Source: Bacteroidota bacterium
Lineage (GTDB): Bacteria; Bacteroidota; Bacteroidia; Flavobacteriales; Flavobacteriaceae
DNA: 64,000 nucleotides
Direction: 5' to 3'
Assembly (NCBI GenBank): GCA_018267095.1
Contig: JAFDZC010000019.1
Location: 186,001 to 250,000, forward strand
Below, one piece after another: positions 1 to 8,167 of this stretch. Within the stretch, counting starts at the first letter, position 1. Every line of letters begins with the position of its first letter. The notes beneath the pieces were generated by a model, which did not search any database, was not told the origin of the DNA, and was given only the letters and a program-made list of their open reading frames with translations. The position numbers and the translations under genes were made by a program.

Positions 1-64
1 GTTTAAAAAAGATGATTTTGTGTACAGCGAAGCCTTTATGCCTTTTGTGCGGATTTATTTTTAA
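1..64 (+). CDS. 3' end of an unidentified gene (partial)
   Basis: The second forward frame is open from the window edge and ends with TAA at 62-64. It encodes about 20 residues ending in an aromatic/basic tail (…PFVRIYF), which looks like a genuine protein C-terminus because the other two frames are poorer: frame 1 stops at once and frame 3 reads an unusual Cys-rich stretch. An ending in alternating hydrophobic residues and Phe would suit an outer-membrane beta-barrel, but that is a guess from very few residues. Identity cannot be determined from this window. Confidence 0.4.
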   Translation, partial: FKKDDFVYSEAFMPFVRIYF

Positions 65-199
65 ACTTTTTAGCTGATTTAAGAAACGCTGAAGAAAAAC
101 TACACCTATGAGATGGTTTAACCAGCTAATTTAGACCCATGAATTTCTCGAGAAAATTTCAAATTATTTTTTATCAACGCCATTTAAAATTTATGTATC

Positions 200-925
200 A
201 TGAAAAAATTTCTTTTATGCCTTGTTGCTACAGTCTTTTGTACCCCTATTATTTTTGCGCAAGCAAACAACCCATACAATCAATTTGGAGCTGATGTTAT
301 TACAGCTGCCAAAGCTGTCTATCTTGATTATCAGAATGGTAAACTCAACAACATTGATCAAGAAACTTTAGACCTTTATATCAAAAAGTTCTTTCCTGCA
401 CACGGTGAAATTTCAGTAGATAATTTCAATCAAATTTTAGCAAGCTTCAAAAATTCAGACAATTCCTCTATTATTAAAAGTTCTAAGTATTCGGATCAGG
501 CCAAGGCGTTTTTACAAAAATCCCTAGAACACTACAGTATTACTCAATTGGTGGATGAAGTTCAAAAAAGTAAAATTAATGATCTGGAAAAAAGGGATGT
601 TTTATGCATTTTGGCCATCAACTACAATTTAATATCTCCATATTTTGATCAGAGCGAAACTTCCCCGGGCAAAGGCTCTCTGGGACAAAACACCAATTCC
701 GAGCCTGTGTTTTTGAACCGTTCTAACGGATTCAATGCCGTTGTTTGGGGCGGCATCGGTGCCGCTATCGGAAGTTCTTTTGGCCCAATCGGCACCGCTG
801 TAGGCGGACTCATCGGACTTGTTGTTGGCGGATGGATGGATGAAAGAGCTATTCGACCATTGGTAATTACCTCTTCTGGCGGTGGCTCAGGCAGTGGCGG
901 TGGCGGTTGGTCGCCACAACCTTAA
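200..925 (+). CDS. Exported protein with C-terminal glycine-zipper segment, function unknown
   Basis: A 241-residue protein with a clear Sec signal peptide (MKKFLLCLVATVFCTPIIFA, cleavage after FAQA). Residues about 22-170 are a soluble, Lys/Asn/Asp-rich region with no motif I recognise. Residues about 180-215 are a hydrophobic glycine-zipper stretch with GxxxG/AxxxG spacing (GGIGAAIG…GTAVGGLIGLVVGG), and the tail is a low-complexity Gly/Ser run ending WSPQP. Such segments insert into or pack within membranes, and similar ones occur in outer-membrane lipoproteins and in some small secreted bacterial toxins. Here the role is unknown. The gene stands alone, with a good terminator (936-967) after it. 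Confidence 0.75.
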   Translation: MKKFLLCLVATVFCTPIIFAQANNPYNQFGADVITAAKAVYLDYQNGKLNNIDQETLDLYIKKFFPAHGEISVDNFNQILASFKNSDNSSIIKSSKYSDQAKAFLQKSLEHYSITQLVDEVQKSKINDLEKRDVLCILAINYNLISPYFDQSETSPGKGSLGQNTNSEPVFLNRSNGFNAVVWGGIGAAIGSSFGPIGTAVGGLIGLVVGGWMDERAIRPLVITSSGGGSGSGGGGWSPQP

Positions 926-935
926 ACAATGAATC

Positions 936-967
936 AACCACAGTGAGAAATTGCTTACTGTGGTTTT
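936..967 (+). terminator. Rho-independent terminator after the glycine-zipper gene
   Basis: AACCACAGTGAG pairs with the segment ending CTGTGGTT across the loop AAATTG (one G·T pair), followed by a T-rich tract. It lies 11 nt past the stop of the upstream gene. It also rules out a TTG start at 951 for the next gene, because that codon is inside the hairpin. Confidence 0.8.
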
Positions 968-980
968 TATATATTTATGT

Positions 981-3365
981 ATGCGAGGAAAAATATCTAT
1001 TCTGTGTTTTTGTTTTTTTATCATGGGTTCGTATGCGCAGCAAACTCTTCGCGGAAAAGTCATCGATGCAACCTCAGGAGAACCCTTGGCCTTTGCTAAT
1101 ATCATCTTCAACAACAATAGTTTACTATCGGTTAGTTGTGATATCAATGGTGCGTTTAGTTATTATTTGACTCAAGAAATAACTTCGCTTCGGTGCAGTT
1201 TTATTGGCTATCAAACCAAGACATTGGCTTTTAATGGAGTCCCGAAATCACCCTTAACCCTTAGCTTGATAGCTGATAGTCAAAACTTAAAAGAAGTTAC
1301 CGTTTATCCGGGAGAGAACCCCGCTTGGCGCATCATGAAAAAAGTCATTGAAAATAAAGACCGCAACAACCCTGAAAAATTACCATCTTTTTCGTATAAA
1401 TGTTATAATAAATTGGTTGCTGACTTCAAGCTCAATTCAAATGACTCTAAAGACAGCATCGGGTTCGAGCAATTCACGAAAGGGAAACAATTATTTATCA
1501 TGGAAAATGTTTCACGCCGAAAATTTATCAGTCCAGATTTAAGCGATGAAGAAGTTTTGGCCACGCGCGTATCGGGCTTCAAAAATCCGATGTTTGCTTC
1601 AGTAGCTACTGAAATGCAGCCGTTTTCATTTTATCAAGATAACATTAAACTCATTAATGTTCACTATTTAAATCCAATAAGTGCTGGAAGTTTAAATAAA
1701 TATAAGTTCAAAATTGAAGACACCTATCTGAGAGGAAAAGACACCGTGTTTATCATTTCGTATGAACCTAAAAAAAACAAGAATTTTGATGGTTTGAAGG
1801 GCTTGCTGTATGTGAACTCCAACAAATACGCCGTTCAGAACGTCATTGCAACTCCATATCATCGCGGCAAAATCAATTTAAAAATTCAACAACAATATCA
1901 ATTAATCAACGAAACTTATTGGTTTCCGGAACAATTGAATTATGTCTTGCAAATTGATGAATATCCTTCAAAAAAAGTTGGGATAATCCTTGAAGGGAAA
2001 AGCTATATCAATCAGGTACAAATTAATCCGAACCTAAACCGAAAAGAATTTGCGTTACAGAGTATTCATTTAGCAACTGATGCCGGACAAAAAGACCTGT
2101 CGTTTTGGGACCTAAATAGAAGGGAACAGCTCAACGCAAAAGAAATCAAAACCTATCATTTTATGGATAGTTTAGGGCAAAAACACAACTTAGATCGGAT
2201 TTTAAAAATAGCTGAGAAATTAGCTTATAACCGAGTTGATTTAGGTTATGTTGACCTTGATCTTGCGCAAACCATACAATACAATCAGTTTGAAAAAACA
2301 CGCCTAGGTCTGGGTTTTTTTACCAATGATAAATTTTCTTCAAAATTTTCTTTTGGTGCATTTTCAGGATACGGAATAGCTGATGAGCAATGGAAGTATG
2401 GTTATGAAGCGAACTTTGTCGTTTCAAAAAAACATGAATTTTCGATTGGAATTAGCCATCAAAACAATCTGCGAGAAATTGGCGGAACCGATTTGAGCAT
2501 ATATGACAAAAACCTTTTTAAATGGAGAACTTTGATGGGTTCATGGTTTGACAATATTCATCAAAATTCGTTGGTGGCTCGGTACAGAATTTCAAGATAT
2601 ATCACGGGCGAAACCTCGTTGAACCGTACCGAAATTAAGCCTGTTTATCCGACCCAAGAAATTTTAAATTTCAGCAGATACCACAATACTGATGTGAGAA
2701 CCTATTTGAGATTTGCTTACCGAGAAAAAATCACGCAGATTTTCAACAGAAATATCAGTACCGGAACAAGCTATCCTATTTTATCTCTTTTTGCATCGAA
2801 AGGATTCAAGAATTTATTAGACGGCGATTTAGACTATCTAAAACTGCAAATGGCCATTGAGCAAAATTTTTACATCACGAATTTTGGAACAACTACTTAC
2901 CGATTTGAGACCGGATATATCAACAAAACGGTTCCTTTAGGCTTGCAGTTTACCGGCGAAGGAAGTTACTTCGCAGCAATTCCGTATGTGAACAAGAATA
3001 CTTTTCAAACCATGAAACCTTATGAGTTCTCATCTGATAGATATGCACACCTATTTTTAAAACATCATTTCGGAACTTTATTACTGAAAACCAAATATGT
3101 ACAACCGGGGTTGAGTATATACAACCATTTGGGTTGGGGTCAATCGCTGAATCAACAAAATACTACCGAAAAGTTGTTTAAGAATCAAAAAAAAGTATTT
3201 GCTGAAGCAGGTTTGGGCCTGGATAATTTAATCAAAATTAACGTCTCAAACATAGGCTATTTGGGTATCGGAACAGCTGTTTTTTATCGTTACGGATATT
3301 ACGCGCATCCAGAAGCAAATGACAATTTAGCTTATAAAATTACTATTCAGTTCACTACTCAATAA
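981..3365 (+). CDS. DUF5686 protein with carboxypeptidase-regulatory-like domain
   Basis: A 794-residue protein. I chose ATG 981 (MRGKISILCF…) because it gives a proper signal peptide and the only in-frame start upstream (951) lies in a terminator. Cleavage is likely after SYA. The next ~80 residues form a CarboxypepD_reg-like beta-sandwich (LRGKVIDATSGEPLAFANI), the domain that precedes the plug in Bacteroidota TonB-dependent receptors. The remaining ~680 residues match the DUF5686 layout, with many alternating aromatic strands and an aromatic end, consistent with an outer-membrane beta-barrel. No TonB plug is seen, so it is not a SusC receptor. Function is unknown. The next gene starts 11 nt downstream and is probably co-transcribed. 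Confidence 0.82.
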   Translation: MRGKISILCFCFFIMGSYAQQTLRGKVIDATSGEPLAFANIIFNNNSLLSVSCDINGAFSYYLTQEITSLRCSFIGYQTKTLAFNGVPKSPLTLSLIADSQNLKEVTVYPGENPAWRIMKKVIENKDRNNPEKLPSFSYKCYNKLVADFKLNSNDSKDSIGFEQFTKGKQLFIMENVSRRKFISPDLSDEEVLATRVSGFKNPMFASVATEMQPFSFYQDNIKLINVHYLNPISAGSLNKYKFKIEDTYLRGKDTVFIISYEPKKNKNFDGLKGLLYVNSNKYAVQNVIATPYHRGKINLKIQQQYQLINETYWFPEQLNYVLQIDEYPSKKVGIILEGKSYINQVQINPNLNRKEFALQSIHLATDAGQKDLSFWDLNRREQLNAKEIKTYHFMDSLGQKHNLDRILKIAEKLAYNRVDLGYVDLDLAQTIQYNQFEKTRLGLGFFTNDKFSSKFSFGAFSGYGIADEQWKYGYEANFVVSKKHEFSIGISHQNNLREIGGTDLSIYDKNLFKWRTLMGSWFDNIHQNSLVARYRISRYITGETSLNRTEIKPVYPTQEILNFSRYHNTDVRTYLRFAYREKITQIFNRNISTGTSYPILSLFASKGFKNLLDGDLDYLKLQMAIEQNFYITNFGTTTYRFETGYINKTVPLGLQFTGEGSYFAAIPYVNKNTFQTMKPYEFSSDRYAHLFLKHHFGTLLLKTKYVQPGLSIYNHLGWGQSLNQQNTTEKLFKNQKKVFAEAGLGLDNLIKINVSNIGYLGIGTAVFYRYGYYAHPEANDNLAYKITIQFTTQ

Positions 3366-3376
3366 GAACTAAATTT

Positions 3377-4000
3377 ATGACAACTTTGATTCGGACCTTA
3401 CTCATGTTGTGGTCTGCCGGAATACTATTGTGGCATAGCGAACTCCGAGCTCAAAACATAACTCGAACAGATTATATATACTTAATTTGCCGCGGAACTA
3501 GACAAAAAGTAGGCTTAATTGCCGAAAAATACAATTTAAAAGATTCCAAAAGCACACATGTCGGCATCGGATTCTTACAAGGCAAGAATTTAATCATTTA
3601 TCATGTAACCAATGATTCTGACGGGCCATCAGACTTAGTCATTCAATCACTTTCAGGTTTTAAAAATCCAAACGATTTATTTTATCTAAGCATTTGGATG
3701 TGCCCGAGTTCTGCAAAAGAAATATCGCGATTAAAGAAAATTCTCCAGAGCTATTCAAAGCAAAAAATTGTTTTCGACACCGATTTTAAAGCGCATAATC
3801 AAAAATTGTATTGTTCGGAATTTTGTGCCGAAGTTCTAGAAAAGTTAAACCCAAAAAAGTTTAAGTTTTCCTTGAAACGTCAAACATTGGATTTCTTTTC
3901 AGCTAAGATATTAGGTTGTGATGTTTTAGAATATTATCCGGTAGACTTCTTTCAAAGTAGTATTTACTTCAAAAAAATCTTTGAGCAAATCAAATCTTAA
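3377..4000 (+). CDS. YiiX/YaeF-like permuted papain-fold hydrolase, exported
   Basis: A 207-residue protein with an N-terminal hydrophobic signal ending near RAQ. The pattern is that of the circularly permuted NlpC/P60 (YiiX, C92) group: a His in STHVGIGF at about residue 56 comes before the presumed nucleophile Cys in LYCSEFCAEVL (about residue 145). In classical NlpC/P60 enzymes Cys precedes His. Family members are amidases or peptidases with often unknown substrates. It follows the DUF5686 gene by 11 nt, so both probably belong to one envelope operon. It overlaps the convergent gene at 3997 by 4 nt, and no terminator separates them. Confidence 0.72.
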   Translation: MTTLIRTLLMLWSAGILLWHSELRAQNITRTDYIYLICRGTRQKVGLIAEKYNLKDSKSTHVGIGFLQGKNLIIYHVTNDSDGPSDLVIQSLSGFKNPNDLFYLSIWMCPSSAKEISRLKKILQSYSKQKIVFDTDFKAHNQKLYCSEFCAEVLEKLNPKKFKFSLKRQTLDFFSAKILGCDVLEYYPVDFFQSSIYFKKIFEQIKS

Positions 4001-4350
4001 TACTTGCTGCGAAACCAAACTTTCATCCATTCGCGTTTGAGAATCAAAAATGCTACTTGTTTTGAAAGCTCCTGCAGATCAGAACCGTCGAGCTTTTTGA
4101 CTTGATCTTCGGGCACATCCACTATATACAGTAAATTGAGATATTCCGAAAACTTGAATTGAATCATCCGATAAATCTTTTCGTACAATTGGATTTTGAG
4201 TTCTTCCGGTGTGGTGCTCATCGGAAAATCGATGCCTTCATTGGCCAAATTAAAATCTTTGTTGATTTGCTCAATAAGTTTTAGATAGAGTTCCTCTTTT
4301 GAAGCTTCATCCAAAAGCATATCGGTATTTAAAGGCGTTATAAAACTCAT
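3997..4350 (-). CDS. Small conserved cytosolic protein, function unknown
   Basis: A 117-residue acidic, mostly helical protein with no signal peptide or membrane segment, and no motif I can name. It is the last of three closely spaced minus-strand genes (polyprenyl synthase, membrane protein, this one). The 8-nt gap to the gene upstream suggests co-transcription. Its 3' end overlaps the convergent hydrolase gene by 4 nt. Coding potential is supported by the operon position and ordinary amino-acid composition. Confidence 0.6.
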   Translation of the reverse strand: MSFITPLNTDMLLDEASKEELYLKLIEQINKDFNLANEGIDFPMSTTPEELKIQLYEKIYRMIQFKFSEYLNLLYIVDVPEDQVKKLDGSDLQELSKQVAFLILKREWMKVWFRSKY

Positions 4351-4358
4351 AAAATCAA

Positions 4359-5087
4359 TTATTTAATTCTCTTTTGATTTAATTTTTGAACCAATTTGGC
4401 CAGCAAAACATCACCTCCGGCATAAAAAAACACAGCTCCGATAGGCGGATTGGCCGCCGGGAGGTAACCAAAAGTTTTTTCGGACCAAGTCCAACAACCA
4501 AAATAAGTTCCAACCAATTCAATAAAAACGACGCAAACCGCAATAAAATAATATAAATTTTGCCAGCGCTTTCGTTTGAGTAAAGCAAAAAAGAACACGG
4601 CAAATACCAGTGTAAAGATATCGTTTAACCACCAACCAACGGCCAAAAACGAAGTCAAAAACAGTCCGGTAAATATTTTTCGAACCAACGATTCGTTCCT
4701 GATTGCCCATGCCTTATGTGCCCAAATATAACCTGAAGCATAAACAATCGCATGCCCAAACGGAACATACAACGGAATACCGGGTGTTCGATAATGGTAC
4801 ATTCCGAGCCACTCGCAAAAAATGAGTTCACCAACATAAGACAGCCAAACCATGTGCAACATCAGCTGTCGCAACGTGTCATGAGCCGAGCAGAACATCA
4901 TCCCGAAATAGAATACCGCTAAAATATTGGTAACGGTTCTTCCGAAGGCAAAATCTTGGGCCAATACAACCGAATCAATTCCTAAAGCCAATGGCGTAAA
5001 GACAAAGAAAAATACTGCTGTAAACCACAAAAATTTTGGATTTTGTAGCGAATCGCTAAAAAGAAAATCAACGGTTTTGGGCATCAT
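4359..5087 (-). CDS. Polytopic integral membrane protein next to polyprenyl synthase
   Basis: A 242-residue protein with about six or seven hydrophobic helices. Two ATGs are adjacent (5087 and 5084) and the true start is undecided. Polar or aromatic residues inside the helices (CEWLGMYHYRTPG; GCWTWSEKTFGYLPAANPP) look like conserved positions of a small membrane enzyme or carrier. The gene starts 1 nt past the stop of the polyprenyl diphosphate synthase, so translation is probably coupled and a role in handling an isoprenoid product is reasonable. I cannot assign it to lycopene cyclase, CruF, UbiA or any named family by eye. Confidence 0.68.
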   Translation of the reverse strand: MMPKTVDFLFSDSLQNPKFLWFTAVFFFVFTPLALGIDSVVLAQDFAFGRTVTNILAVFYFGMMFCSAHDTLRQLMLHMVWLSYVGELIFCEWLGMYHYRTPGIPLYVPFGHAIVYASGYIWAHKAWAIRNESLVRKIFTGLFLTSFLAVGWWLNDIFTLVFAVFFFALLKRKRWQNLYYFIAVCVVFIELVGTYFGCWTWSEKTFGYLPAANPPIGAVFFYAGGDVLLAKLVQKLNQKRIK

Positions 5088-5088
5088 T

Positions 5089-6063
5089 TTACACCGAGCG
5101 ACCCATTAAATTTAATCCGAAAGCATGAAGCATTTGTTTGGCTTGGTCGCTAATTTTCAATTGATTGAGTGACGAAAAAGCCAATTCTGTGTATTGTTCA
5201 ATCGCAGCTCTGGTTGCGGCAACTGCTCCGGTATTTTCAAAAATAACCTTGACAGATTCTATTTTGTCGGTCGGATCCGTAGGACGAATAGAATATAGCT
5301 GTGTTAGCTGTTCGCGCACTTCATCCGAAGCAAATTCAACTGCTTTGAGATAGAGATAGGTCTTTTTGTTTTCAATGATGTCGCCACCGACTTGTTTGCC
5401 AAAAGTTTCCGGATTGCCAAAAGCGTCTAAATAATCGTCTTGTAACTGAAATGCAATGCCTAAGTTGCGGCCAAAATCATAAATTAATTGAGCATTCTCA
5501 GTACTGGTCTGAGCAATAATGGCGCCCATTTGCAAAGCGGCACCAACCAAAACCGCCGTTTTGTACTCAATCATTTTGAGGTATTCGGGCAGCGTTACAT
5601 CGTCGCGGGTTTCAAAATCAATATCCCATTGTTGACCTTCGCAAACCTCCAAGGCTGTTTTGCTGAAAAGTTGCGCCAATGCTTTAAAAATCTCCGGTGG
5701 ATATTGTTCAAAGTACTGATAAGCCAAAATAAGCATCGCATCGCCCGAGAGAATTCCGGTATTGAGGTTCCATTTTTCGTGAACGGTTTCGTTTCCGCGA
5801 CGCAGCGGGGCATCGTCCATAATATCGTCATGCACCAGTGAAAAATTGTGAAAAACCTCAACGGCCATTGCTGCCGGAAGTGCCTCTTGATGGTCTTTTC
5901 CGAAGATTTCTGTACCCATCAAGGTCAAAATCGGACGAATGCGTTTACCGCCCAGACCCAAAATATACCGAACCGGTTCATAAAGATTTTTAGGTTCTTT
6001 CTCGGGTTGCTGTTGGTTGAGATAAGACTGAAAAGAAGCCTGATACGCTGCTAAACTCTGCAT
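5089..6063 (-). CDS. Polyprenyl (farnesyl/geranylgeranyl-type) diphosphate synthase
   Basis: A 324-residue trans-isoprenyl diphosphate synthase that condenses isopentenyl diphosphate with allylic diphosphates in the cytosol. Landmarks are GGKRIRP (residues ~38-44, IPP binding), the first Asp-rich motif DDIMDD from residue 79 followed by the two Arg of RRG, and the second Asp-rich motif LQDDYLDAFG near residue 207. Chain length depends on the residues just before the first Asp-rich motif (here FHNFSLVH) and cannot be fixed by eye. FPP or GGPP, feeding carotenoid, menaquinone or lipid carriers, are the usual products in flavobacteria. It is first of three minus-strand genes and divergent from the tetR-efflux operon. 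Confidence 0.9.
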   Translation of the reverse strand: MQSLAAYQASFQSYLNQQQPEKEPKNLYEPVRYILGLGGKRIRPILTLMGTEIFGKDHQEALPAAMAVEVFHNFSLVHDDIMDDAPLRRGNETVHEKWNLNTGILSGDAMLILAYQYFEQYPPEIFKALAQLFSKTALEVCEGQQWDIDFETRDDVTLPEYLKMIEYKTAVLVGAALQMGAIIAQTSTENAQLIYDFGRNLGIAFQLQDDYLDAFGNPETFGKQVGGDIIENKKTYLYLKAVEFASDEVREQLTQLYSIRPTDPTDKIESVKVIFENTGAVAATRAAIEQYTELAFSSLNQLKISDQAKQMLHAFGLNLMGRSV

Positions 6064-6158
6064 GAAAATAATTTTTGGCTAAAGTAAATCTTTCTGACGG
6101 GTTTGACAAAATCGCCGGTTTCGGATATGTTAAATAATTGTAAATACTTAGGAAACTT

Positions 6159-6190
6159 TTTTGGTATTAAAAGTTTCCAATTTACATTTG
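6159..6190 (+). promoter_or_regulatory. Bacteroidota-type promoter for the TetR-efflux operon
   Basis: TTTTG at 6159-6163, 19 nt, then TACATTTG at 6183-6190, a good match to TTTG-N19-TAnnTTTG. The predicted transcription start is a few bases further, giving a leader of about 15-20 nt before ATG 6211. This supports 6211, not 6103, as the start of the regulator, since an ORF beginning at 6103 would span its own promoter. The regulator may repress here, but I could not define an operator palindrome. Confidence 0.65.
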
Positions 6191-6210
6191 CCCCGAAATT
6201 TACCCACCCT

Positions 6211-6807
6211 ATGAAAGATAAAATCATCAAAAAGGCAACGGATATGTTTTTGAAGCTCGGCTTTAAAAGTGTGACGATGGATGATATTGCCTGCGAGATG
6301 TGCATTTCCAAAAAAACCATCTACAAGTATTTCAGCAACAAAGAAGCCCTGATTGAAGAAGGCACTGAGGTCGTTCATCAAAAAATCCACAAACTCATGG
6401 ACGAGGTCGTAGCGCAAAACCACAATGCGATTGTTGAAAATTTTGAAATCAGCAAGATGTTCAAAGAAATGTTTCAGTCGTTTGATCATTCGCCGGCCTA
6501 TCAACTCAAAAAACACTATCCGGAAATTTATGAAAAAATGATTGCCAATGAAGTCGAAGATTGCAGTCATATGTTTCGTCAAAATATCCTAAAAGGAATC
6601 TCTGAAGGCTTGTATCGAGCAGAAACGGATGTGGAAGTGGCTGTGAAATTTTATTACACGCTTATTTTTTCTATCAATGAAAACACCATGCTCGAGAAAG
6701 ATGCCTACGAACTCGAAGCCAAAGCGCTTGAATACCACACACGCGCCATCGCCACACCTAGAGGCATCGAAGAACTTGAAAAACAATTATCTATATACAC
6801 ACTTTAA
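6211..6807 (+). CDS. TetR/AcrR-family transcriptional regulator of the efflux operon
   Basis: A 198-residue protein. The N-terminal helix-turn-helix is typical of TetR: helix 1 KDKIIKKATDMFLKLGF, then VTMDDIACEMCISKKTIYKYFSNKEALI. The remaining ~140 residues are the variable helical ligand and dimer domain. Start 6211 follows from the promoter at 6159-6190 and from alignment with the usual TetR N-terminus. The tolC gene begins 18 nt downstream, so regulator and pump genes probably form one transcript, which would allow autoregulated repression relieved by a pump substrate. This regulatory model is inference from gene order. Confidence 0.88.
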   Translation: MKDKIIKKATDMFLKLGFKSVTMDDIACEMCISKKTIYKYFSNKEALIEEGTEVVHQKIHKLMDEVVAQNHNAIVENFEISKMFKEMFQSFDHSPAYQLKKHYPEIYEKMIANEVEDCSHMFRQNILKGISEGLYRAETDVEVAVKFYYTLIFSINENTMLEKDAYELEAKALEYHTRAIATPRGIEELEKQLSIYTL

Positions 6808-6825
6808 TAATCATCAGTCAACTTT

Positions 6826-8148
6826 ATGAAAAACAAACTCTATCTCATTCTGGTGCTGTTTTCAATAGTGATGCAAGGGCAAAATCAGCCTCAATCCTAC
6901 GCGTTTACGCTACAAGAGGCCATTAGCCATGCTATTGAAAACAACTACAGCGCTATCAACGCGAGTCGTGATGTTCAAGCCGCCCAAAAGAAAAAGTGGG
7001 AAACCACAACTATTGGTTTGCCGCAAATCAGCGGAAATGTCAACTATCTGAACAATTTAAAAATTCAGCAAAATCAAATCAATGTCAATGGACAAAGCAC
7101 GACCATTGCCTTCGGAAATTACAATTCGATGGATGCAAGTCTCAAATTGACGCAACTGATTTTTGACGGTTCTTATCTTGTCGGATTGCAATCGGCTAAA
7201 ACGTATCTGAAAATCTCAGAAAACGCCAAGGTCAAAACCCAACAAGAATTGCGCGAAATTGTAACCAACACCTATGGCAACGTTTTGCTGGCCGATGAAA
7301 GCATCGCCATTTTTCAACGCAACAAAGCCGCGCTCGAGAAAACTTTGGGCGACACCAAAGAAATCTACAAAAACGGTTTTATCGAAGAAGAAAATGTAGA
7401 GCAATTGCAGATTACATTGGCTTCGGTCAACAGCGCGCTCGAGAATGTTCAACGTCAAAAACGCATTGCGCTCGATATGCTCAAACTCGTTTTAGGTATG
7501 AACCTCGAAGATCAATTGACCCTAAAAGACAAACTCGAAAATCTTACCCAAACCAACATGGATTTGGCGATTCTTAAAGAAGAGTTTCAAGTCAAAAACA
7601 ACATCGATTATCAAATCGGACTAAACACGCTCACCAGCAGCGAGTTGTTGCTCAAGTTAGAACGCAGCAAAGCCTTGCCTTCGTTGGGCGCTCAGGTAAA
7701 TTTTGGTTCGAACACTTTTGGCAGCCGATTTACCATGTTCAACAGCGATCAAGTTTGGTATAACTATTCTAATGTAGGCGTTGGTTTGACGGTTCCGCTT
7801 TTCAGCAGTTTAGGCAGAAGCGCCCGAACACAACAAGCCAAAATTGCGCTCGAACAATCCAAAACCCGACTCACTGAAACCGAGCAAAAACTCAAATTGG
7901 ACTTTGAAAAAGCCAAGAGCGATTACGAATTCAGCCTCGAGCAATTGGGCACTTCAAAAAGCAACTTGAATTTGGCCGAACGCATCGAAAGCAAAAACCA
8001 AATCAAATTCAAAGAAGGAATCACTTCAAGCTTCGATTTGACCGATGCGCAACGTCAATTGTACAGCGCACAACAATCGTATTTGCAAGCCATGGTGGAT
8101 GTCATCACCAAACGGGCGGCTCTAGAAAAATTACTCAGTAAAAACTAA
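6826..8148 (+). CDS. TolC-family outer-membrane efflux channel
   Basis: A 440-residue protein with a signal peptide (MKNKLYLILVLFSIVMQGQ) and the duplicated TolC/OEP layout. The first half begins FTLQEAISHAIENNYSA and the second half contains LTVPLFSSLGRSARTQQAKIALEQ followed by long helical heptads (LNLAERIESKNQIKFKEGITSSFDLTDAQRQLYSAQQSYL). In the family these form the 12-strand barrel and periplasmic tunnel of a tripartite exporter. It is the first structural gene of the operon, 18 nt after the regulator and 19 nt before the adaptor gene. Confidence 0.9.
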   Translation: MKNKLYLILVLFSIVMQGQNQPQSYAFTLQEAISHAIENNYSAINASRDVQAAQKKKWETTTIGLPQISGNVNYLNNLKIQQNQINVNGQSTTIAFGNYNSMDASLKLTQLIFDGSYLVGLQSAKTYLKISENAKVKTQQELREIVTNTYGNVLLADESIAIFQRNKAALEKTLGDTKEIYKNGFIEEENVEQLQITLASVNSALENVQRQKRIALDMLKLVLGMNLEDQLTLKDKLENLTQTNMDLAILKEEFQVKNNIDYQIGLNTLTSSELLLKLERSKALPSLGAQVNFGSNTFGSRFTMFNSDQVWYNYSNVGVGLTVPLFSSLGRSARTQQAKIALEQSKTRLTETEQKLKLDFEKAKSDYEFSLEQLGTSKSNLNLAERIESKNQIKFKEGITSSFDLTDAQRQLYSAQQSYLQAMVDVITKRAALEKLLSKN

Positions 8149-8167
8149 ATAAACACTACATACAACC

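Noticed and set aside
951-980. Start of the DUF5686 gene at TTG 951
   Set aside because: The codon lies inside a strong terminator hairpin (936-967). ATG 981 gives a normal signal peptide.
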